Position numbers and translations under genes: made by a program | Part shown: piece after piece, positions 25,927-35,414 of the stretch | Position numbering within the stretch: position 1 is the stretch's first letter | Layout: the number at the start of each line of letters is the position of its first letter | DNA from: Corynebacterium alimapuense | GTDB lineage: Bacteria > Actinomycetota > Actinomycetes > Mycobacteriales > Mycobacteriaceae | Direction of reading: 5' to 3' | Length of the DNA stretch: 64,000 nucleotides | Assembly: GCF_003716585.1 (NCBI RefSeq) | Contig: NZ_PTJO01000005.1 | Location: 310,001-374,000, forward strand | The notes under the pieces: generated by a model | Databases searched by the model: none | The model's input: only the letters and a program-made list of their open reading frames with translations | What the model was told of the DNA's origin: nothing

Positions 25927-26056
25927 TTATTAACCAAGATTACGCGCCGTCGATCTCCCTTACGGGCACTTAGCACGCCTCCTTGCTCAATTGTTCCAGA
26001 AAACTACCGGGCACGCTCCCCAGAGATGGTGTGAGAATGCCCGTTTGTGTGATGTT

Positions 26057-26845
26057 TCACTGGACCGGCTGACCAAGCGCATAGGAGGCGGCCGCATCTC
26101 GGACTTTAATGAGGTAGTCGGTAGAACGGTTATAGGAATAAATAGCCGCAGACCAATCTTCCGGCAGCGAAAGATCACGATTATCAGAGCACAAAAGGTT
26201 CGCTGCGCCCAGCGCAGCATCGTCGATCTGATGGGGATCTGGAACACCATCGCCGTTGGCATCTAGGCCATATCGTTCCCAGGATTCAGGAATGAACTGC
26301 ATGGGACCGACTGCCCGATCATATTCAGCGTCCCCATCGAGCAGACCGCCTTCAGTATCAAGAATCTCTGCTACCCCGGGGCTACCATCGAGCGCAATCC
26401 CGATAATCTTCGGTTCCGCAAAACCTTCTTCATTGATCTCACTGCGGTTGAAATAGTCCCCTGAGTAGGTGCCATGACGGGTCTCTACCCAGCCGATTCC
26501 GGCCAGAGTATTCCACCGCAGATTACATTCCGGCCACGCATCCCGAGCAATTAATTCGGCGTTGGCGTAAGCGCGTAAAGCCGGCTCAGGAATGCCAGTC
26601 TGTTCGGCGATCGGTTCTGCCCAAAAACTCAGTTTATCGCTGGTACGACCCTCCGCATGGACATCAATGCCAGGCACCTCAGCTCCAGCAGCTGGCGGAA
26701 CATTGTCTGGCACTGGCTGCAGCTGACGAATCGGATTGGAAAAATCAAGTAGCGACAGTGCCCAGCCCACCAGCGAGATAACCATGATCACAGCCAGGAC
26801 TACCCCTAATCCACAGCCCATGGTCTTTCGCGTTCCGTCGCTCAT
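26057..26845 (-). CDS. Lytic murein transglycosylase (MltB-like), membrane anchored
   Basis: 262 residues. N-terminal membrane anchor (about 9-32, MGCGLGVVLAVIMVISLVGWAL) and then a lysozyme-like domain with the catalytic Glu in LAGIGWVETRHGTYSG, and the conserved RAVGPMQFIPESWERYG and NLLCSDNRDLS. It should cleave peptidoglycan glycan strands outside the cell. It is divergent from the porin gene and upstream of eno on the same strand. Confidence 0.9.
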   Translation of the reverse strand: MSDGTRKTMGCGLGVVLAVIMVISLVGWALSLLDFSNPIRQLQPVPDNVPPAAGAEVPGIDVHAEGRTSDKLSFWAEPIAEQTGIPEPALRAYANAELIARDAWPECNLRWNTLAGIGWVETRHGTYSGDYFNRSEINEEGFAEPKIIGIALDGSPGVAEILDTEGGLLDGDAEYDRAVGPMQFIPESWERYGLDANGDGVPDPHQIDDAALGAANLLCSDNRDLSLPEDWSAAIYSYNRSTDYLIKVRDAAASYALGQPVQ

Positions 26846-27048
26846 GGCGTTCGATCGTACCGTGTCCTACGCAGTACTCCGCATTCCCTAGTCGCCCCAC
26901 CGACCAACGCTATATTCACTGTAAAATATCAGCTTATTCCATGAAAATGTTAAGGTAGACTTCTGCTTAAATCTGAAGCCCTCCATTTACAATTAACTGG
27001 GTTAAGGCGATGTTCCTGTCGCTTTCCCCTTCGAAAGGCATTACACCT

Positions 27049-27603
27049 ATGAAGCTCCGTCGCACCGTAGCCACCGCTGCTGCATCCCTCATGGCCGTCG
27101 CCGCTCTCGCTCCCGCCGCCTCTGCATCCACTTCCTCTGATGATCTCAATCTCAACCTCGATATCAACTGGGAATGCGCTGCTCTGGGGCTTGTCCTGGA
27201 CCAGTTCGACCTGCTCAACGACGGCACCACCTACAGCCAGTTGATTGACAACATCAACAACAGCGTGGATTCAACTCTCGCTGGTGTCGCAGCCATTCCG
27301 GTTGCAGACCGTGCGCTTGCTTGTGGCCTCATTTCCGAAGACCCGCTGCTCTCCGGAGGTAGCTCCCAGGCCATCCAGGGCTTGAGCTCGGGCTCCAGCC
27401 TAGGATCTAGCACTTTGGGGCTACCCGAGATCAGCCCTAACTCGAGCCTAGGCTCGGTTGTTGATCTGCTCTCCGGCTCCAGCCTGCTGGGTCTGAGCTC
27501 CGGCGTCAGCTTCGGTTCCACCCTCAGCTCTGATCCGCTCACCAGCTCTGAGATGAGCGACTATGCAGATCTCGTCTCCGACTCCAGCTTGAGCTCCGAG
27601 TAA
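27049..27603 (+). CDS. porB: PorB/PorC-like outer (mycolate) membrane porin
   Basis: 184 residues from ATG 27049 with GAAAGG upstream. A Sec signal peptide ends at about residue 26 (AASA/STSS). The mature N-terminus carries NWECAALGLVLDQFDLLNDG and a second cysteine in ADRALACGLIS (Cys43 and Cys92), which fits the small helical, disulfide-bonded PorB/PorC anion channels of C. glutamicum. The position next to eno and mazG also fits the porB locus as I recall it. A C-terminal tail of about 75 residues rich in Ser, Gly and Leu (SSLGS-type repeats) is longer than expected for PorB. Identification rests on context and cysteine pattern. Confidence 0.65.
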   Translation: MKLRRTVATAAASLMAVAALAPAASASTSSDDLNLNLDINWECAALGLVLDQFDLLNDGTTYSQLIDNINNSVDSTLAGVAAIPVADRALACGLISEDPLLSGGSSQAIQGLSSGSSLGSSTLGLPEISPNSSLGSVVDLLSGSSLLGLSSGVSFGSTLSSDPLTSSEMSDYADLVSDSSLSSE

Positions 27604-27604
27604 T

Positions 27605-28234
27605 TCACTGCCCCCGGGGTAACTGGCGCTCTTGCGCCTTACCCTGGGCCCACAGCCTTTCTTGCTCTGCTTCCGGCACCATCTGATTGGTGCCGTCGAA
27701 TAGATAGGGCGAACGAATCCGCAGCTTGTTGACAAAAGATCCCGCTACGTCCGTGAAGTCGAAGCCACCGCGACGCGATGCGATCTCAGCGTGGAAAAAC
27801 ACCTGCAAGAGCACATCACCAAGCTCACCTAGCAGAGCTTGTTCATCACCATCGCGCTCCCAGTCGACTACCGCATCAGCGAATTCCTGGGATTCTTCGG
27901 CCAGATAAGGCAGCAATGAGCGGTGCGTCTGCGCTGATTCCCACTCCCCGATGGATCTGGCCCGCGACATTATCTTCACAGCCTCACGCACTGGATCTTG
28001 CCGCGAAGGCGCCTCGATAAGCTGCTCGCCGGCATGAAGTCGATTAATAACCTGCGGATCATCTTCATTAGTGCTCACCAAGACACCTGGGCCTTGTGGC
28101 GAGACCAGCTCATCAAAGTTCCATCGAACCCGCACGGGCACCTCATCAGTAAATGCGATGGGGCCGGAAAGCGCGTTGAACGCCTCCATGGGGATAAGCG
28201 TGGGCCAGCGGTCGTCGAGAAGCAGGACAGTCAT
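27605..28234 (-). CDS. mazG: Nucleoside triphosphate pyrophosphohydrolase MazG
   Basis: 209 residues. The MazG domain is seen in LLPYLAEESQEFADAVVDWE and LLGELGDVLLQVFFHAEIA, with the metal-binding E-x-x-E and E-x-x-D pattern. Only one MazG domain is present, preceded by about 80 residues of unrelated N-terminal sequence, as in the actinobacterial form. It hydrolyses NTPs or dNTPs, including damaged ones, to the monophosphate. Convergent with the porin gene; 1 base separates the two stops. Confidence 0.9.
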   Translation of the reverse strand: MTVLLLDDRWPTLIPMEAFNALSGPIAFTDEVPVRVRWNFDELVSPQGPGVLVSTNEDDPQVINRLHAGEQLIEAPSRQDPVREAVKIMSRARSIGEWESAQTHRSLLPYLAEESQEFADAVVDWERDGDEQALLGELGDVLLQVFFHAEIASRRGGFDFTDVAGSFVNKLRIRSPYLFDGTNQMVPEAEQERLWAQGKAQERQLPRGQ

Positions 28235-28292
28235 GGTCTACATCCTAAAGTGATTGCTCCCGCTGGGGGTGTACTACGCCTAAGGTAAACGC

Positions 28293-29765
28293 GTGACTAT
28301 GACCCGTACCCACACCGTGACCATGTGGACCCTAGTAGCCCTGATCATCGGATCCACCGTCGGTTCGGGCATCTTCTCGCTGCCGCAGAATGCCGCCTCA
28401 GCAGCAGGACCCGGCGCGAGCTTGATCGCTTGGGTGATCTCGGGCGTCGGCATGCTCTCGATCGCCTTTGTCTTCCAAATCCTGGCGGTGCGCAAACCGC
28501 ACTTAGAATCCGGAGTATATTCCTACGTCCGGGCGGGCCTAGGTGACTACATCGGTTTCACCTCTGGCTGGGGATATTGGTTAGGTTCAGTGATCGCCCA
28601 GGTGGGCTATGCCACCCTGTTTTTCTCCACCTTGGGCCACTACGTACCGTTGTTCTCACCGGATAATCAGTTCATCACTATGATCGCTGCATCGGCGATG
28701 ACTTGGCTGATTTTTGCTGTGCTCTCCCGGGGAATCCGACAGGCCGCCTTCATGAATGCGGTGACTACGGTGGCCAAGTTGTTGCCCATCGCAGCGTTCA
28801 TCCTATTAGTGGCCTTCTTAGGCTTCAGCTGGGAGCGATTCACCCTCGATTTTTGGAACACCAATGGCTCGACCGGCTCGATCTTCGAACAAGTCCGGGG
28901 CGTGATGCTGTTTACCGTGTGGGTATTTATCGGGGTGGAGGGAGCATCGGTTTATTCCAAGCAGGCTCGTTCGCGTCAAGATGTCGGCCGAGCCACCATC
29001 ATTGGTTTCCTCGCTGTGCTCTTCCTGTTGGTGAGCGTCTCCACGCTCTCCTACGGTGTCCTTACCCAGGAGGAGTTGGCAGCACTCCCCAATAACTCGA
29101 TGGGCGCGGTGTTAGAAGCAGTCGTCGGACCTTGGGGTGGTGCCTTTATTTCACTGGGTCTATGCCTATCTGTTCTCGGCGCCTATGTCTCTTGGCAGAT
29201 GCTCTGCGCCGAGCCGGTCATGCTCATGGCCGTCGATGGTCTACTTCCCAAAAAGCTCGGTGCCACCAACACCAATGGATCGCCTTGGGCCGCGCAGCTG
29301 ATCTCCACTGTGGTCATTCAACTGACCATCATCATCTTCTTTTTCAGCGAAACCGCTTATATCTCAATGGTCCAGCTGGCCACTGTGCTCTACCTAGTTC
29401 CCTACTTGTTCTCTGCGCTTTATCTGGTGTTGTTGACCATCCGCGGTCGCGGGATCACTCACCCCCAGGCTGGTACTCACTTCGATGATTCTGGGCCGGA
29501 GATGTCCCAGTCCGACAACCGCCGACATCTTCCCGTGGCCATGCTTGCTTTGGTCTATTCCTGCTGGTTGTTCTATGCCGCGGATCTGACTTTCGTCCTA
29601 TTTGGGGCACTCGCGGTCGCTCCCGGACTCATCCCCTATGTCTGGACCCGTCTCAAGGCCGGGCAACGTGCCTTCAATTCCTTTGAATGGGTCATCGTCG
29701 TGATCATTCTCGCGGCCTCTGTCTTTGCGCTCTGGGGCCTGTCTCAAGGCACGTTGAGCCTCTAA
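28293..29765 (+). CDS. lysI: Basic amino acid permease (LysI/ArcD-like, APC family)
   Basis: 490 residues with about 12 membrane segments. The N-terminus [20 protein letters not shown] is the APC substrate-binding helix of the arginine/ornithine antiporter group; [18 protein letters not shown] is the helix 6 counterpart. The position beside mazG matches the lysine permease locus lysI of C. glutamicum as I recall it. GTG 28293 is preferred because AAGG lies 7 bases upstream; ATG 28299 is possible. Substrate (lysine, arginine or ornithine) is inferred from family. Confidence 0.82.
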   Translation: MTMTRTHTVTMWTLVALIIGSTVGSGIFSLPQNAASAAGPGASLIAWVISGVGMLSIAFVFQILAVRKPHLESGVYSYVRAGLGDYIGFTSGWGYWLGSVIAQVGYATLFFSTLGHYVPLFSPDNQFITMIAASAMTWLIFAVLSRGIRQAAFMNAVTTVAKLLPIAAFILLVAFLGFSWERFTLDFWNTNGSTGSIFEQVRGVMLFTVWVFIGVEGASVYSKQARSRQDVGRATIIGFLAVLFLLVSVSTLSYGVLTQEELAALPNNSMGAVLEAVVGPWGGAFISLGLCLSVLGAYVSWQMLCAEPVMLMAVDGLLPKKLGATNTNGSPWAAQLISTVVIQLTIIIFFFSETAYISMVQLATVLYLVPYLFSALYLVLLTIRGRGITHPQAGTHFDDSGPEMSQSDNRRHLPVAMLALVYSCWLFYAADLTFVLFGALAVAPGLIPYVWTRLKAGQRAFNSFEWVIVVIILAASVFALWGLSQGTLSL

Positions 29766-29851
29766 AGATCTATTCGACGCTGCCCCAGTCCCTCGAATCC
29801 ATCGCTATCTGGGATACTAGGGCCATTATCCACGCCCCCAAGGAGTGCACC

Positions 29852-30895
29852 GTGTCACAGTTCCTCTCCCCGCTGACTTCCCCGTTGCTCAACAAACTGG
29901 TCGACGGCCCCGGTGGTTGGTCCGGCATTGAAGCAGACGCCACCTGGGCAGCTGAGATCAAACGCCTAGCCGCCGAGCGCAACGCTGTCATCTTGGCCCA
30001 CAATTATCAGCTGCCAGAGATCCAGGACATCGCCGATTACACCGGCGATTCCCTCGGTCTGTCTCGAATCGCCGCTGAGACCGATGCCGATGTCATCATC
30101 TTCTGCGGAGTCCACTTCATGGCTGAATCAGCCAAGATCCTTTCTCCCGAAAAGACCGTCCTCATCCCCGACGAGCGCGCTGGCTGTTCGCTGGCAGATT
30201 CAATCACCGCCGAGCAGCTGAAGGAATGGAAACTCGAGCACCCCGATGCTTTGGTGGTCAGCTATGTCAACACCACCGCTGAGGTGAAAGCACTCACCGA
30301 TGTCTGCTGCACATCTTCCAATGCCGTTGATGTGGTGGCATCCCTGCCCGCTGATCGCGAGATCCTCTTTTGCCCCGATCAGTTCCTTGGCGCACACGTC
30401 AAGCGAGAAACCGGTCGGGACAATATCTACATCTGGGCTGGCGAATGCCACGTCCACGCTGGTATTAGCGGCCCAGAGCTGACGCGCCAAGCCGAGCAGC
30501 ACCCAGAGGCAGATCTCTATATCCACCCAGAGTGCGGTTGTGCCAACTCCGCGATCTACCTGGCCGGCGAAGGACTGGTCGCAGCAGATCGAGTACATAT
30601 GCTCTCCACCGGGCAAATGCTCGACGCAGCCGAGAAATCCACCTCAGGTTCAGTACTGGTGGCCACCGAGATCGGTATGCTCCACCAGCTGCGCAAGGCC
30701 GCCCCAGCGGTGGACTTTCAACCGGTCAACAGCCGGGCGTCGTGTAGCTACATGAAGATGATCACCCCTTCTGCCCTGCTGCGTTGCCTAGCGATGGGTG
30801 CAGATCAAGTCGATGTTCCCACCGATACGGCCAGCGCAGCTCGCGCCTCCCTCGAGCGAATGATCGCCATTGGTCAGCCCGGCGGCGGGGAGTAG
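29852..30895 (+). CDS. nadA: Quinolinate synthase
   Basis: 347 residues from GTG at 29852, chosen for AAGGAG 6 bases upstream; the open frame extends 5' but overlaps the permease gene. Motifs: [19 protein letters not shown], the [4Fe-4S] cysteines in [22 protein letters not shown] and [11 protein letters not shown]. It condenses iminoaspartate with dihydroxyacetone phosphate in NAD synthesis. Neither nadB nor nadC is adjacent, unlike the usual nadBAC or nadAC operons, so the other steps must be encoded elsewhere. Convergent with mfd. Confidence 0.95.
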   Translation: MSQFLSPLTSPLLNKLVDGPGGWSGIEADATWAAEIKRLAAERNAVILAHNYQLPEIQDIADYTGDSLGLSRIAAETDADVIIFCGVHFMAESAKILSPEKTVLIPDERAGCSLADSITAEQLKEWKLEHPDALVVSYVNTTAEVKALTDVCCTSSNAVDVVASLPADREILFCPDQFLGAHVKRETGRDNIYIWAGECHVHAGISGPELTRQAEQHPEADLYIHPECGCANSAIYLAGEGLVAADRVHMLSTGQMLDAAEKSTSGSVLVATEIGMLHQLRKAAPAVDFQPVNSRASCSYMKMITPSALLRCLAMGADQVDVPTDTASAARASLERMIAIGQPGGGE

Positions 30896-30919
30896 CCCCC
30901 GCCGGCCCCGGTGGGGCTA
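30893..30919. terminator. Hairpin spanning the nadA and mfd stop codons
   Basis: TAGCCCC (30893-30899) pairs with GGGGCTA (30913-30919); the two arms contain the nadA and mfd stop codons respectively. No T-tract, so termination would be inefficient or act differently. Confidence 0.4.
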
Positions 30920-33900
30920 TTCGCTGAAGCTGAGCACGGAGGATGCCTTCGCCGGATTCTTTCCTCCGGTGACATCTAGAGTGTCTACGTCGAACATCTT
31001 CGATAGGAAGTCCGCCACCCATTGCAACAGCTCCACATCGCGAAGCTTCGGGTCGGTGATATTGCGCCCGGCTTTAGGAAATGGCAGCTGAATGGCCTTG
31101 GCCGCAGCCCGGTAGTTAGACCCAGGGAACAGTCGTTTCAGGCGCACCTGCTTCGAATCGGGCAGATCGACTGGGTGGACCTTGATCCGAGTTCCCTGCA
31201 CGATGATGTCGGCCACCCCGGCGCGCCGGGATTGATGGCGCAGACGAGCCACCGCGAGCAACCTGGAGACTTCTTTGGGCACCGGGCCATAGCGGTCTTC
31301 CATTTCTTCGACCGCTAGCTGCAGGTCCGTTTCAGTCGTCGAGGAAGCCAGCTTGCGATAGACCTCCAGGCGCAGGCGCTCGGAATTGATATAGCTTTCC
31401 GGGATATGGGCATCAACGGGAAGGTCGATGCGGATCTCCTTCGGGCCGGTATCGGTGGCATCAAGTACTTCGCCCTTGGCCATGGCCTTGAACGTCTCCA
31501 CGGCTTCGCCTACTAGACGTACATAAAGATCAAAGCCAACGCCTGCGATGTGTCCGGATTGTTCACCGCCGAGGACGTTGCCAGCGCCACGCATCTCTAG
31601 ATCCTTCATGGCCACGGCCATGCCAGCGCCGAGATCATTGTTCTGGGCGATGGTGGCCAGGCGATCATAAGAATTCTCGGTCAGGGTCGCGCCCTTGGGA
31701 TGAAGGAAGTAGGCATAGCCACGCTCACGAGAACGACCGACTCGACCGCGCAACTGGTGTAGCTGCGAGAGTCCCATGTGGTGGGCATTTTCCACGATCA
31801 AGGTGTTGGCATTGGAGATATCTAAGCCGGTTTCTACGATCGTGGTGCACACGAGGACGTCATATTCGCGGTCCCAGAACCCTTGGACAGTCTGCTCCAG
31901 CACTTCCTCTGACATCTGGCCGTGGGCAATAACGATGCGCGCCTCTGGTACTAGTTCTCGGAGCTCCCGGGCTTTCTTTTCGATATCGGCGACTTTGTTG
32001 TGGATGAAAAAGACCTGGCCATCTCGCAAAAGTTCGCGGCGGATAGCAGCAGCAACCTGCTTTTCTTCTTGTCCTCCGACATAGGTCAGCACTGGGTGCC
32101 GGTCCTCCGGCGGGGTGAGAATAGTAGTCATCTCTCGGATCCCGGCCATCGACATCTCCAGGGTGCGTGGAATCGGGGTGGCTGACATGGTCAGCACATC
32201 AACCGCGGTACGCAACGCCTTGATGTGTTCTTTGTGTTCGACGCCGAAGCGTTGTTCTTCATCGACAATGACCAGCCCTAGGTCTTTCCACGACACTGCT
32301 GTCTGCAGGAGCCGGTGGGTGCCGACAACAATGTCGATCGAACCATCCGACAGCCCCTTCAACGTCTCCTTGGACTCTTTGGCAGAAGTAAACCTGGAGA
32401 GTCCCCGAATGGTGACCGGGAATCCCATCATCCGCTCAGCGAAGGTGGATAGGTGCTGCTGCGCGAGCAGCGTGGTCGGCACCAAAATTGCCACCTGGCG
32501 GCCATCTTGAACTGCTTTAAAGGCAGCTCGGACGGCGACCTCGGTCTTGCCATAACCCACATCACCGACAATGACTCGGTCCATAGGGACGGGCTTTTCC
32601 ATATCCTCCTTGATCGCCTCAATGGCCAGCATCTGGTCCTCGGTCTCGACGAAGGGGAAATTGTCCTCCATCTCCCGCTGCCAGGGACTATCGGGGGCAA
32701 ACGCGTGGCCCGGCGCGGCTTGGCGCTTGGCATAGAGTTCAACGAGCTCGCCGGCGATTTCCCGGACCGCTGCGCGGGCTTTCTTTTTGGTGTTTTTCCA
32801 ATCCGACCCACCCATCTTCGACAAGGTGGGTTTTTCACCACCGGAATATTTGCTCAACATGTCGAGTGAATCCATCGGCACCCACAGCTGGTCGGCTGGC
32901 TGCCCACGTTTTGCTGCCGCGTATTCCAAGACGATGTACTCGCGCCGGCTGGTCTCATCGCCAGCGTTGATGGTGCGCTCAGCCATCTTGAGGAAACGGC
33001 CAATGCCGTGGGTTTCATGAACCACGAAATCACCGGTCTGCAACGCCAGTGGATCGACCTTATTGCGGCGCCTAGCCGGGCGGCGTTTAGCACCAGCAAT
33101 ATCGCCAACGCGGTTGCCCGTCAGGTCGGTCTCGGTAATCACGACCAAGGGCATGGCTGCGGCATCACGATGTTTGCGCACCTTGGGGAAAACCACACCA
33201 GCGTGGCTGAATGCTTGGTAGAGGGTGACTTCTCCTGGGGAAGGCTCCCATCCTGGGGTGGCTACTCTGGCGGGAATTCCCTTTTCTGCGAAGCGATCAA
33301 CCATGCGCTTGATCGCGCCTTGAGCAGGCGCTAAGAAGGCGGCACGGCCGCCAGCAGTGGTATGCGCCAAGAGCAACGACATCATCTCGTCGATAGCGGC
33401 GGCGTCGCCACGCGGGGTGGGACCAGATTCAAAGTCGAGCGGAAGAGTGTCTGCTTCAGAGGCTTCGAACATGCCGGGTGGAGCGAAGGTCCACCAGCTC
33501 TGACCAGCGTTGCGGACCCCTGTCTCGAGGGATTCATAGGAGCGGTAGGACGAGCCTTCCAGATCCAGGCCCTCCGCGGCGACCGGACCGGAAGCTCCCA
33601 TTGCCGCGGCTTCCCAACCAGCCGCGAGGAATTCCGCATCGGTGGCGGCCAAATCCGCAATGCGGGTACGGATCTTTCCCGGGGCGATGATCACCACATG
33701 AGTGTTGGCAGGCATCAGTTCGGCGAGTGTGCACATCGGGGTGTCCACGAGTGCCGGAATCAACGCCTCCATGCCATCGGCGGGGATAGACGAGGAGATC
33801 TTGCTCAGCAATTCCACCAAGGTGGCATTGCCGGGATGTTCAAGCGCGAGTTCTTCCGCTCGGTGCGCAATAGCCTCGGTGATTGGCAGCTCGCGGGCTG

Positions 33901-34585
33901 GATAGATATCGACGCTGTCGATCTCGGCGTCGGGAATCGTGCGCTGATCAGCCACCGCGAAGGGACGAATATCAGTAACTTCATCGCCCCAAAACTCCAC
34001 GCGGACAGGATGATCATGGGTGGTGGGAAAAATATCGAGGATTCCACCACGGGTAGCAAACTCGCCGCGCCGGGCCACCATGTCCACATGGGAATAGGCG
34101 CGAAACACCAAGTCCTGGGTTACCTGGGCAAATTCGTATTCGTTGCCCTGCACCAAATGAACTGGTTCGCGTCCCTCAGCAGATTCCAGCAGCGGCTGGC
34201 AAAAACCACGAGCTGCGGTAACTACTACCTGGATGCGATCGAGCTCATTGAGCACTTTCGCCCGTTGGCCGATGATGTCAGCACCTGGGCTGAGACGCTC
34301 ATGAGGCAGCGTCTCCCACGAGGGAAAAAGCGCCACCTTATCGCCGAGCATGGCACGAAGTTCAGCCGAAAGATCCTCGGCCTCACGGCCAGTGGCGGTG
34401 ACCACCAATACCGGAGCATGATGGGCCAGCGTGCCCAACATCCACGGACGAGCTTGGTCGATACCTGTCAGATGCAGGTAGGACTCGCCGAGGTGACTGA
34501 TCATCCCCTTGAGCTTCGGATCCGTTGCCGCCACTTTAAGTAGCCCGGCGAGTGCTGCCGGAGCCGTGGAACTTTTTTCCGCCAC
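30917..34585 (-). CDS. mfd: Transcription-repair coupling factor
   Basis: 1222 residues, GTG start overlapping the TetR stop by 1 base, with GGGGAG 6 bases upstream. UvrB-like N-terminal module (about 1-370), RNA polymerase interaction domain (about 500-590, GDFVVHETHGIGRFLKM), and helicase domains with Walker A VGDVGYGKTEVAVRAAF, the DEEQ box (VIVDEEQRFGVEHKE), SATPIPRTLEMSMAGIR and HQLRGRVGRSRERGYAYF. It removes stalled RNA polymerase and recruits UvrA. Complete and typical in length. Confidence 0.97.
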   Translation of the reverse strand: MAEKSSTAPAALAGLLKVAATDPKLKGMISHLGESYLHLTGIDQARPWMLGTLAHHAPVLVVTATGREAEDLSAELRAMLGDKVALFPSWETLPHERLSPGADIIGQRAKVLNELDRIQVVVTAARGFCQPLLESAEGREPVHLVQGNEYEFAQVTQDLVFRAYSHVDMVARRGEFATRGGILDIFPTTHDHPVRVEFWGDEVTDIRPFAVADQRTIPDAEIDSVDIYPARELPITEAIAHRAEELALEHPGNATLVELLSKISSSIPADGMEALIPALVDTPMCTLAELMPANTHVVIIAPGKIRTRIADLAATDAEFLAAGWEAAAMGASGPVAAEGLDLEGSSYRSYESLETGVRNAGQSWWTFAPPGMFEASEADTLPLDFESGPTPRGDAAAIDEMMSLLLAHTTAGGRAAFLAPAQGAIKRMVDRFAEKGIPARVATPGWEPSPGEVTLYQAFSHAGVVFPKVRKHRDAAAMPLVVITETDLTGNRVGDIAGAKRRPARRRNKVDPLALQTGDFVVHETHGIGRFLKMAERTINAGDETSRREYIVLEYAAAKRGQPADQLWVPMDSLDMLSKYSGGEKPTLSKMGGSDWKNTKKKARAAVREIAGELVELYAKRQAAPGHAFAPDSPWQREMEDNFPFVETEDQMLAIEAIKEDMEKPVPMDRVIVGDVGYGKTEVAVRAAFKAVQDGRQVAILVPTTLLAQQHLSTFAERMMGFPVTIRGLSRFTSAKESKETLKGLSDGSIDIVVGTHRLLQTAVSWKDLGLVIVDEEQRFGVEHKEHIKALRTAVDVLTMSATPIPRTLEMSMAGIREMTTILTPPEDRHPVLTYVGGQEEKQVAAAIRRELLRDGQVFFIHNKVADIEKKARELRELVPEARIVIAHGQMSEEVLEQTVQGFWDREYDVLVCTTIVETGLDISNANTLIVENAHHMGLSQLHQLRGRVGRSRERGYAYFLHPKGATLTENSYDRLATIAQNNDLGAGMAVAMKDLEMRGAGNVLGGEQSGHIAGVGFDLYVRLVGEAVETFKAMAKGEVLDATDTGPKEIRIDLPVDAHIPESYINSERLRLEVYRKLASSTTETDLQLAVEEMEDRYGPVPKEVSRLLAVARLRHQSRRAGVADIIVQGTRIKVHPVDLPDSKQVRLKRLFPGSNYRAAAKAIQLPFPKAGRNITDPKLRDVELLQWVADFLSKMFDVDTLDVTGGKNPAKASSVLSFSE

Positions 34586-35217
34586 TACTTCTCCCCTGTC
34601 ATAGTCTCGATGACCTTATCGGAAAGTACTGGATTAGGTTTCATGCCCGCGAGACCGTTCCACGACAGGTTGACGATGTGCGCGGCCACAACCTCTTTAG
34701 CCGGCTCTCGTTCATCCAACCACCACTGCGCGGTGGTGGAAACCATGCCTACGAGGGCCTGGCCGTAGAGGATCGCCATATCTGGGTCGAGGCCCTGGCG
34801 TTGTAGGGAGTTTCCCAAAATATGGGACACCTGCCCGACCGCGGTGTTGAGCAACGTGGAATAGGACTGATCTTTTCCGGGAACTGAATCCCGGACCAAG
34901 ATGCGGAAACCATCGGTCTCATCCTCGACATAAGTAAGCAATGCGATGACCGCTTGCTCGATGCGTGCACGGGAGCGTCCCTTCGACAGGGATGAGGTGA
35001 TGATCTTTTCTAGGGTGATCATCTCTCGGTCCACCACTACTGCGTAGAGGCCTTCCTTGCCGCCGAAGTGCTCATAGACCACCGGTTTTGATACTCCCGC
35101 GCGTTGAGCGATCTCCTCCACGCTGGAACCTTCAAAGCCTCGCTCCGCAAAAACGGTGCGTCCAATTGAAATAAGCTGTTCCCGCCGCTGCCTGCCGGTC
35201 ATCCGCTGTCGAGCCAT
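34585..35217 (-). CDS. TetR family transcriptional regulator
   Basis: 210 residues from ATG 35217 (MARQRMTGRQRREQ); the frame extends upstream through the tRNA-Gln gene, so the longer start is rejected. HTH: ISIGRTVFAERGFEGSSVEEIAQRAG followed by VSKPVVYEHFGGKEGLYAVV. The C-terminal domain contains WWLDEREPAKEVVAAHIVNL. Its stop overlaps the mfd start, so it is probably cotranscribed with mfd. A TetR gene directly upstream of mfd is common in mycolic-acid actinobacteria to my recollection; target genes unknown. Confidence 0.9.
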   Translation of the reverse strand: MARQRMTGRQRREQLISIGRTVFAERGFEGSSVEEIAQRAGVSKPVVYEHFGGKEGLYAVVVDREMITLEKIITSSLSKGRSRARIEQAVIALLTYVEDETDGFRILVRDSVPGKDQSYSTLLNTAVGQVSHILGNSLQRQGLDPDMAILYGQALVGMVSTTAQWWLDEREPAKEVVAAHIVNLSWNGLAGMKPNPVLSDKVIETMTGEK

Positions 35218-35294
35218 GTTGCCCAGCCTATATGGACCGCCGTTAGTTCTCTGGGACTGGTATCCGCTACTATATGTCTGCGAGCAATTCACAG

Positions 35295-35366
35295 TTCCCT
35301 GTGGTGTAATCGGCAACACTCTGGTTTTTGGTACCAGCATTTCAGGTTCGAGTCCTGGCAGGGAAG
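35295..35366 (+). tRNA. tRNA-Gln(UUG)
   Basis: 72-base cloverleaf: acceptor TTCCCTG/CAGGGAA, D-stem GTGT/ACAC, anticodon stem CTGGT/ACCAG with loop TTTTGGT giving TTG, T-loop TTCGAGT, discriminator G. CCA is not encoded (CAAT follows). Confidence 0.95.
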
Positions 35367-35414
35367 CAATAGCAGTGTTATCGGCGCATTTTGTGCCTGG
35401 TTTACCTAGTTCAG

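Noticed and set aside
26005..26036. CGGGCA/TGCCCG pair downstream of the lytic transglycosylase
   Set aside because: Loop of about 20 bases with poor inner pairing; weak evidence for a terminator.
33362..34543. 393-residue plus-strand frame inside mfd
   Set aside because: Antisense shadow of the mfd N-terminal domain; no ribosome binding site or domain.
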